Positions 57,294-64,000 of a stretch of 64,000 nucleotides of DNA are shown piece by piece. Source of the stretch: Pyropia haitanensis (taxonomy: Eukaryota; Rhodophyta; Bangiophyceae; Bangiales; Bangiaceae). The DNA is taken from contig SDUX01000002.1 in NCBI GenBank assembly GCA_008729055.1, forward strand, positions 5,855,874 to 5,919,873, written 5' to 3'. The stretch's first letter is position 1. Every line of letters starts with the position of its first letter. The notes beneath the pieces were generated by a model that was not told the DNA's origin, made no database searches, and worked only from the letters and a program-made list of their open reading frames with translations. The translations under genes and the position numbers were made by a program.

Positions 57294-58807
57294 CGTGGTG
57301 GTGGGCGCGCGTGAGCGCCGGGGGGGGGGGGGTTGCACACTCGGGGGGGGATGAAGGAGAGGGGGGGGAAGGAGGGGGGGGAAGGGGGAAAGGGGGGGGA
57401 GGTATGAGGACGGTACGGGGGGGGGGGGAAGGCGACACCCCAATGTGACCGACCCCCGCAACGACCAACGGATCCCGACCGTACGTGACAAGCGCCGGGG
57501 CGATGCGGGAGCGCCGCCCACCGGCCAGCAGCCCCCGGCTGCACCGACCGACCGGGCAGCGTGTCGGCTACCGCGTCCGCGGTCCCGCAGGCTGGGTACC
57601 CCGCGGCCTGACCTCGGCTCCGCCACCACTGCCGGCAGGCGCGTCGACCTCCCCCCCTCCCCCCCCCCCCCCCCTCCCCCCCCGCCCACACCAACACACC
57701 CCCGCGCGGACACGGCGGCCAACGTGCGTGCGCCCACCCCACCGCCGCCGCCGCCGGCGCCGGCGCTCGCACCCGCGGGGCGCGGGGGCGACCCCCCCCA
57801 GCCGGCGCGGCGCAAGCGCGCCAACGGGCCCCGACGTGGGAGATCACGGGGATGGGTCGATCCTGCCGCACCAAAGTGGCCCACCACACCCGTATCCCCA
57901 CATGGCATACAGTCCCCGTGTGTGCCCGCCAGGGCACCCACGGAGGGGGGGCGGCGGCGGCGGCGTCGGGGCCAATGGCGGGCCACGGATTTGAAATGCC
58001 GCGGCGCGCGCCCGGCGGATGGGGCCCCGGCCGAGGCCAATGGGGTCGCCAGTATCTCCTGCAGCCCCGCGTCTCGCGCTTGAGGGCAAAACGCCCTCGG
58101 CGGGGGCACTTCCCGCCAGCATTGGACCCCACCCACGCGCGCCGACGCGCGCCTGCGAAACCGCCCCCACGCGGCGGCGTGCCGCGGGAGCAAAGGATGG
58201 TGGCGGGACGGGGTCCCCCTTGGCCTGCTGGCGGCGGGCGGCTCGCGGCCAGTGGGTCCGTCTGGCCCGCACCGTCGGGCCGCGTACGGGGACGAAAAAT
58301 ATCTCCGCTGCCGTGCCTCGTTCAAATATTTGTAATGCACCGGATAAGACAACCTGAATCTCTTGGTGAATCTATGTATTTGTAGGGTGTATTCGTACAG
58401 ACACAGACCCATGGACGTGGGGCGTCATCAATTCCCCTCGGCGGCCGCAGCGCATACCCTCTCCGCGTGTGTTGGCGCGAAACCGGTCTCCACCTCATCG
58501 ACCGTTTCACCCACACGCGGACTCGGAAGCACGGCACGTGCCCCCGCTGGGGAGTGACGCAGCGAGGTCCCGTCCGTACCTCTCTGCACCCGCCGCGGCA
58601 GCAGGGACGCGAGGCACTGGCGCTGTAGGCACCCACCGGGCGCTGCGCGGCCTGCCCGTCTGTCAACCGCCGCTCCCTCCCCCCCTCCCCCCCCCCTCTG
58701 GCGGGCTCCCCCCGCTTCCTCCCGCCCCGCTGCCATCCACCCACCCACCCCCCCTCTGCCGCCCTCTGCCGCTCCCCGCCGTTCGCGGGGGCCCCCCGTC
58801 GGCGCCC
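57294..58807. other. Divergent intergenic/promoter region
   Basis: Lies between the start of the EamA-fusion gene (minus) and the RGG gene (plus). It contains G and C runs (57360-57430, 57660-57680) and a short AT-rich patch (58320-58400) that could be promoter sequence. No gene is supported. Confidence 0.45.
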
Positions 58808-59251
58808 ATGGCGTCGGCGGCGTCCACCTCGTCGGTCAGCTCGGCCACCTCTGCCGGCGCCGCCGACGGCGCCGCCGCCGACGCCAACGACCGCGACGAC
58901 GCCAACGACCGCGGCGGCCGCGGCGGCGACGGCGGCGACCGCGGCGCGCACCGCGGCGACCGTGGCGGCCCGCCACGGCACCACCCCCGGCAGGGCGGCT
59001 CACCGCCCCGGCGGCGGCGCACCAGCGACGCCCCCGCCGGCCGGCCCCGCGCGCGCGACCGCGGCGGTGACCGCGGCGGCGGCCACGGCGGTGACCGCGG
59101 CGGCGACCGCGGCGGCGACCGCGGCGGCGACCGCGGCGGTGACCATGATACGGGCCGCGGCGGTACCAGCGGCGGTGGTGGCGGCGGCGACGGCCACCGC
59201 GGCCGGCGCGGCGGTGGTGGCGGCGGCGGCGGCGGTGGTGGTGGTGGCGGC

Positions 59252-59287
<36 letters not shown>

Positions 59288-59856
59288 ATGAACAATGGTG
59301 GTGGCGGCGGCGGCGGCACGCCCACCGCCGCCACCACCCCCACCGACGGCTGGACCGCCGCCGCCCTCCACGCGCACGCCGCGGCGGTCGACGGGCGGGC
59401 GGCGGCGGTGGCGGCGGCGGCGGCACGGCTGGACGGGCGGCTCGCCGCGGCGCGTGCCGAGGCGGCGGCGCTGGTCCAAGCCGCCGCCGACCGTGTGCGG
59501 GCGGCGGCAGAGGTGGAGGTACGTGCCGTGGCGTTGGGGGGGGGTTGGGGGGGTTGGGGGGGTTGGGGGGTTTGGGAGGGTTGGGCGTGGGGGGGGGGGG
59601 GGGGGGAGGGCGCACGCGTGAGGGAGGGACGGCGGATTGGGGGGGGGGTGGGGGGGTGTGCCGCGGCTGTGGGGGTGGCAGAGGGGTGTGTGTGGCGGCG
59701 CGCGGTGCCGCCTGCCGCCCGTGTGGTGGTGCTGCTGGTATGGACGCTGCCGCTGCCGCCGCCGCTGCCGGCGGCGGTGGGCGGCCCCTTGGGTGCGTCG
59801 GGACGGCAGCGGTTTTTTTGTCCCCGTAGGCCGCCCGCTGACCCGCGACCGCCGCG

Positions 59857-59888
<32 letters not shown>

Positions 59889-59922
59889 CCTGTGTGCTTG
59901 GTGTGCCCCCCCCCCCCCCCCC

Positions 59923-59962
<40 letters not shown>

Positions 59963-60703
59963 TCGCCCCCCCCCCCACCAACCGGCCGTGCCCCCCCCCC
60001 ACCCCCCCCCCCCCCAGCGCCACCACACGGCCGTCGCCACCGCGATGCGCGCGCGGGCGGCGACCGCCGCGGCGGCGGCGGCGACCGCCGCGACCACCGT
60101 CGCCGCCGCCCGCGCCGCCACCGCCGCCGCCACCGCCGCCAGCCGCCGCGCCCGCCGCGACGCGGCGGCCGCCGCCGCCGCCGCCGCCGCGGCGGCGCCG
60201 CTCGCCGCCACCCTCCGCCGCGTCCGTGCCGCCGCGGCGGCGGTGGCGGCGGACCCCCCCCCGCCCGGGGTGCCGCCGCCGCCCGCCGCACCCGCCACCG
60301 CCTCTCCCCGCGCGCTCACCGCGTGGCTGGTCGCCACCCTCACCGCCGCCACCACCACCATTGACGCGGCGGCGGCGGCGGCAGCGTCGGCGGGGCCGCC
60401 CCCCCCGGGGCGGCCACCCCCTCCCGCGGCGGCCGCGGCGGCCGCGGCGGACGCGGCAACGACCGCCGCGGCGGCGGCGGCCGCCTCCCGCAGCATCGCC
60501 GCGCGGTCCGCGTCGGTCGCGGCCGCCGAGGCGGCCGTCGCGGACCGGGAGGCGGCGGCCGACGCGGCGGCGGCGGCGGCGGCGGCCGCCGCCGCGGCGG
60601 TGCGCGCGCGGGAGGTGGCGGCGGCGGCACGGGCAGAGGAGCTGGCCGCCGCGGAGGTGGCGGTGGGCGTTGCGCGGCGGGGGGTGGCGCGGCGGGAGGC
60701 GGC

Positions 60704-60741
<38 letters not shown>

Positions 60742-61288
60742 CGGGGGGGGGGGGGGGGGGGGAGGGGGGGGAAGGGGGGGGGAGTGGCTGAGGGAGTGGG
60801 AGGAGCGCCTGGCGGTACGGGAGGCGGCGGTGGCGGTGCGGGAGGCGGCGGTGGGGGGTGTGGCGTCGGACGGCGGGGGTGGTGCGGTCGTCATTGGTGG
60901 GGGGGGGAGGGACGGCGGTGGGGGTGGTGGCGGTGGTGGTGGTGGTGGTGCCGGCGGTGGGAGCGGTGGCGGCGGCGGTGCCGGCGGGGGTGGGGGTGGC
61001 GGTGGGGGTGCCACCACCGCCGCGCCGGCGGCGGCCGGCGCGTGGGGCTGGACGTGGACGCCACCGCCCGCGGCGGCGGCGGCGGCGTCGGCCCCCCCCG
61101 CGGTCGCGGCGGGCGCCGCGACCGGCACCGGCGGCGCCCCCCCCCCACCCCCCCCCCCCCCCATCCCCCATCCGCCGCGCCGCCACCACCACCACCGCCC
61201 GCAACGCCCGCGGCGGCGGCGGCGGCGGCGGCCGCCCCCACCGCCGCCCCCCCCCCCGCCGCCGCCGACGCGGCGGCGGCGGCGGCAC

Positions 61289-61322
<34 letters not shown>

Positions 61323-61733
61323 GACCGCGGGCGGCGGCGTGCGCAAGCGGCTCGCCTTTTCCGCCGCCACCGCCGCGCGGCCGGCCGCGGCGGCGGCCGG
61401 CGGGGGTGGTCGTAGCCCCCTGCCGGCGTCTCCCCCCCGGCCGACCGTGGCCACCAGTGGGGGTGGCGGCACCGACGGTGGCGGCGGCGGCGGCGGCGGT
61501 GGCACCGCCGGTGGGGATGGCGGTGGGGGTGGGGATGGCGGTGGGGGTGGTGGTGGAGGTGGTAGGGGTGGTGGGGGTGGGGGGGGGGTGGCGACAGCGA
61601 CGGTGGGGGATGGCCGCTCCTCGCCGCCGACGCGGCGCGCGTCGCGGCGGCGGCGGCGGCCATGGCCGCCGCGTCCCCCGCCGCCGCGGGCGGCCGGCTG
61701 GCCGCCCTCGCCGTCGATGCACGGCGGGTGGGT

Positions 61734-61771
<38 letters not shown>

Positions 61772-62624
61772 GGCTGGCGGCGGTGGCGGCGGCGGCGGCG
61801 GCGGTGGCGGCACGCCCGCGGCGGCGGCGGCGGCGGTGACGACACCCGTGGGGGGGGGGGGGGGGGGGGGGAGAGGCCGCCGCCGCGCCCGCGGCTGCCG
61901 CGATGGCCGCGGGCCTCCGCGCGCGGCTGGTTGCGATTACCGCCGACGTGCACGCGACGGTGACGGGGGTGCTGGCGGGGGTGGCGTCGACCGGTGGCGG
62001 GGGGGGTGGGGGGGCGCGTGCCGCCGCCGTGGGCGGTGCCGGTGCCGCCGCCGTGCGGGTGGAGGGCGACGCGGGCGGTGGTGGCGGTGGTGGGCGTGGC
62101 CGTGGTGGTGGTGGTGGTGGTGGTGGTGGTAGTGGTAGTGGTAGTGGTGGTGGTGGTTGGGGGGGGGGGGGGGTGGGGGGCGTGGCCACCGCGGCACGCC
62201 ACGGGGGGGGGGGGGCGCCGCCGTCCCTGGGCGGCGCCTCCACGTCGTCGGCGAGCGCGGGCGCGTCGGACTTTGCCGCGTTTCGTGCGGCGCTCGCGTC
62301 GGGTGGCGCCGCCGCCAGTCCGAGTGGCGGTGGGGGTGGGGGTAGTAGGGGTAGGGCTGGGGCTGGGGGTGGGGGGGGGGGGGGGGGGGACGCCGTTGGC
62401 ACCGCCGTTGCCGTCACGCGCCGCCGTCGCGCACGGCGGCGTGCGGCGGGCGCCGGCGTGGGGGCGGGGGGGGGAGGGAGGGGCGGGGGGGACGACCACG
62501 ACTGGCCGTGGCCACCGCCGCGGCTGGCGGGGGGGGGAGAACGCCGCCGGTCGGAAGGGGGGGTGGGGGGGGGGGGGGGGGGATGCCGGACGCGGCGCTG
62601 CCGGGCTGGTCCGACACTGGCTGA
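58808..62624 (+). CDS. RGG/GGD-rich plus coiled-coil protein (frame breaks at G runs)
   Basis: Exon 1 is 58808-59518 (237 codons): MASAASTSSVSSATSAGAAD, then Arg/Gly/Asp repeats of the RGGD type, a poly-Gly tract and the helix AALVQAAADRVRAAAEVE. The intron 59519-60017 has donor GAG|GTACGT and acceptor CCCAG|C, phase 0. Exon 2 opens RHHTAVATAMRARAAT and continues as an Ala-rich coiled coil (ADREAAADAAAA, EVAAAARAEELAAAEVAV). After a G-run cluster (about 60746-60782) the sense continues in other frames: EWLREWEERLAVREAAVAVR, GGGVRKRLAFSAATAARPAA, MAAGLRARLVAITADVHATV, DFAAFRAALASGG, and an end PDAALPGWSDTG at 62624. RGG boxes usually bind RNA or G-quadruplexes. Unrecognised otherwise; the 3' half is approximate. 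Confidence 0.45.
59531..59577 (+). other. G-run cluster in the first intron
   Basis: Successive runs of 6-9 G separated by TT (ttggggggg repeated four times, then tttggg). It meets the sequence rule for intramolecular G-quadruplexes on the transcribed RNA. It starts 13 nt after the 5' splice site. Confidence 0.6.
59931..59956. repeat. (TC)n microsatellite
   Basis: About 13 tc units, inside the intron of the RGG gene and upstream of its polypyrimidine tract and acceptor. Confidence 0.85.
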
Positions 62625-63084
62625 CGCCCGCGCCGCCGCCGCGGCGGCCGCGCGGCGGTGGCGAAGCCCGCCGGCCGGCGGCCGCGGCGGCCGCCACCGC
62701 GCCGCGGCGCGGTGGCCGCACGCGCCGCGGGGACGGGACCGCGGCGGCCGCCGGGACGCGGCGGGGGTGCCGCCGCCCCCCCCCACGCCGACCCAAAAAA
62801 AAAACAAAAAAAAAAAACGCCTGTGGACACGCCCGCCCGGCGGCGGCGCGACCCGGCGGCGCAACCCGGAGGTGCCGCCGCGGCGCGCGGCGGCGGTGGC
62901 GTGGCGGCGCGCGGGCGGCGGTGGCGCCGCCGCGGCGCGCGGCGGGGGCGTGGCGCCGCGACCAGCAAGACGGACACACAAAAAAAAAAAAAAAAAAAAC
63001 CCAACACACCCGGGGGGCGCCGCCCGGCGGGGGCGGCAGCACCCCCCCCTTCCCCCCCCCCCCCCCCCAACTCCCCCCCCCGCC
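62625..63084. other. Intergenic between convergent genes
   Basis: GC-rich spacer with two A-rich runs (62796-62817 and 62981-62999), possibly 3' UTR or poly(A)-related sequence. No gene is supported. Confidence 0.45.
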
Positions 63085-64000
63085 TCACACCTTGCCATCG
63101 TACTTGCCACCCGCCTCCCACGCGGTGACGAGCCCCTTGAACAGCTCCTTGCGCTCTGCCGGCAGCGCGGCAAGGACGCGGCGGGCGTCGCTCCCCCCCC
63201 CCCCCCCCCCCAGCAAGCACCGCCTCGACCACCCCAACCAGCGCCGCCGCCACCCCCGCATCCGCCGCCGCCGCCACCGCCGCCGTCGCGTCCGCCGCGA
63301 TCGCCGCACGGATGTGGGGCGGGGCGGCCGCCACGGCGGCGGCGGCGGCGGCGGCGGGGGTGGCCGCCGCAGCGGCGGCGGCGGCGGCGCGACCCGCCGC
63401 GCGCACCCCCCCCCCCCCCCCCCACCCCCACCGCCCCCACCGCCGTGGCCGCCACAACAGCATCGCCGCCCCCCGCCCCCCCCGTAATCGCCCGCCGCAC
63501 CGCGGCGGCGGCGGTCACGTCGCCACGCGCGGCGGCGGCGGCGCCCAGCCGCCGCGCGACCGCCGCGAGGGCGAGGCCCGCCGCCGGCGGCGGGGCGCCC
63601 CCCGTGCCGCTGCCGGCCGCCGCCGCACCCGCCCCCGCACCCGCCGCCGCCGCCGCTGCCGCCGCACGGGCGGCGGCGGCGGCGCCCGCCGCGGCGCCGT
63701 CGCGAGCCGCGACCGCCGCGGCGGCGGCGGGGAGGGTGGCGGCGGCGGTGGCGGCGGCGGGGGGGGGAGCCGCCGCGCGAGGGCGGGCGTCGTCGCGACG
63801 GTCGCGACCGCGCCGAGCGCGGCGACTAGGTCCGCGTCGGCCGCGGCGGCGGCGGCGGCCGCGGTGGCGGCAGCGTCGGCCGCCGCCGCCGCCGCCGCCG
63901 CCGCCGTTGCCTCCCGGGACGTGCCGCGGTTGCTGGCGGCGGCGTCGACGCGGCGCAGCTGGTCGAGTGCCCGCGTCAGCGCAACGACCGCCAGCCGCGG
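63085..64000 (-). CDS. C-terminal part of an unrecognised Ala-rich protein (runs off the window)
   Basis: From the right edge the minus strand reads RLAVVALTRALDQLRRVDAA and ADLVAALGAVATVATTPALA. Then, in other frames, come LAAVARRLGAAAAARGDVTA and IRAAIAADATAAVAAAADAG, followed by VAAALVGVVEAVLAG and an end with ordinary composition: DARRVLAALPAERKELFKGL, then VTAWEAGGKYDGKV at the stop 63085. The frame changes at C/G runs (63187-63210 and 63407-63422). It is helical throughout. The C-terminus resembles a compact helical protein-binding domain, but I cannot name a family. The 5' end is beyond the window. Confidence 0.4.

Noticed and set aside
49815..57314. A 2499-codon plus-strand open frame opposite the EamA-fusion gene
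   Set aside because: It reads as Arg/Leu/Gly-rich sequence with no domain; it is the antisense shadow of a GC-rich coding repeat. The minus strand holds clear transporter and repeat signatures.
59000..63518. Several 500-900-codon open frames on both strands at 59-63.5 kb
   Set aside because: These are poly-Ala/Gly/Pro/Arg frames produced by CCG/GGC runs. Only the plus frame supported by a splice junction and mixed-composition blocks was kept.

Overview
The window is nuclear DNA from a very GC-rich, intron-poor photosynthetic eukaryote. A bangiophyte red alga (Porphyra/Pyropia type) fits best. The reasons are a probable thylakoid-lumen PsbQ-type protein with a twin-arginine lumen signal, eukaryotic ORC, WDR26 and nucleotide-sugar-transporter genes, short GT-AG introns (about 240-500 nt), CCG/GGC trinucleotide runs, and G/C homopolymers everywhere. 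The species is an inference; no rRNA or clear tRNA marks it.

Layout, left to right. 1-9.5 kb: low-complexity GC-rich DNA, a weak Ala/Pro-rich ORF, a dispersed repeat pair (3.9 and 5.8 kb), a bZIP-like gene (7.06-7.80 kb) and a three-exon gene for a small mitochondrial-type membrane protein (8.6-9.46 kb). 10.5-16.4 kb: two minus-strand genes, a two-exon SAP-domain protein and a second bZIP-like protein whose 5' end runs into repeats. 16.3-23.1 kb: a lower-GC mobile-element region with an intact 952-residue CACTA/EnSpm-type (Tnp2-like) transposase, then GC-rich DNA holding a broken ORC5-like fragment that looks captured. 25.8-29.2 kb: a LisH-CTLH-WD40 protein of the WDR26/GID7 family. 29-37 kb: intergenic and mobile-element remnants, a poorly resolved TPR-like gene, a tyrosine-recombinase-like fragment and a (CCG)n run of about 73 units.

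37.6-44.1 kb: a PsbQ'-like gene, an SLC35E3/TPT-type transporter on the other strand, a foreign-looking low-GC ORF, and a UVR + ApaG (DUF525) gene. 44.9-48.5 kb: ORC1 (BAH + AAA+), minus strand. 49.8-57.3 kb: one uninterrupted 2488-codon minus-strand frame that joins a repeat array, a very long Ala/Glu-rich coiled coil and a C-terminal EamA/DMT transporter. This is the most unusual object here. 58.8-62.6 kb: an RGG-rich plus coiled-coil gene with a G-run intron. 63.1-64.0 kb: the C-terminal end of another minus-strand gene.

The genes do not form an operon-like unit. Two themes recur. Reading frames break exactly at long G/C homopolymers in otherwise well-conserved genes (ORC1, UVR-ApaG, the RGG gene), which suggests assembly indels. 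Four of the five confidently placed 5' splice sites are GTACGT. Start codons given for genes in long open GC-rich frames are judgement calls.
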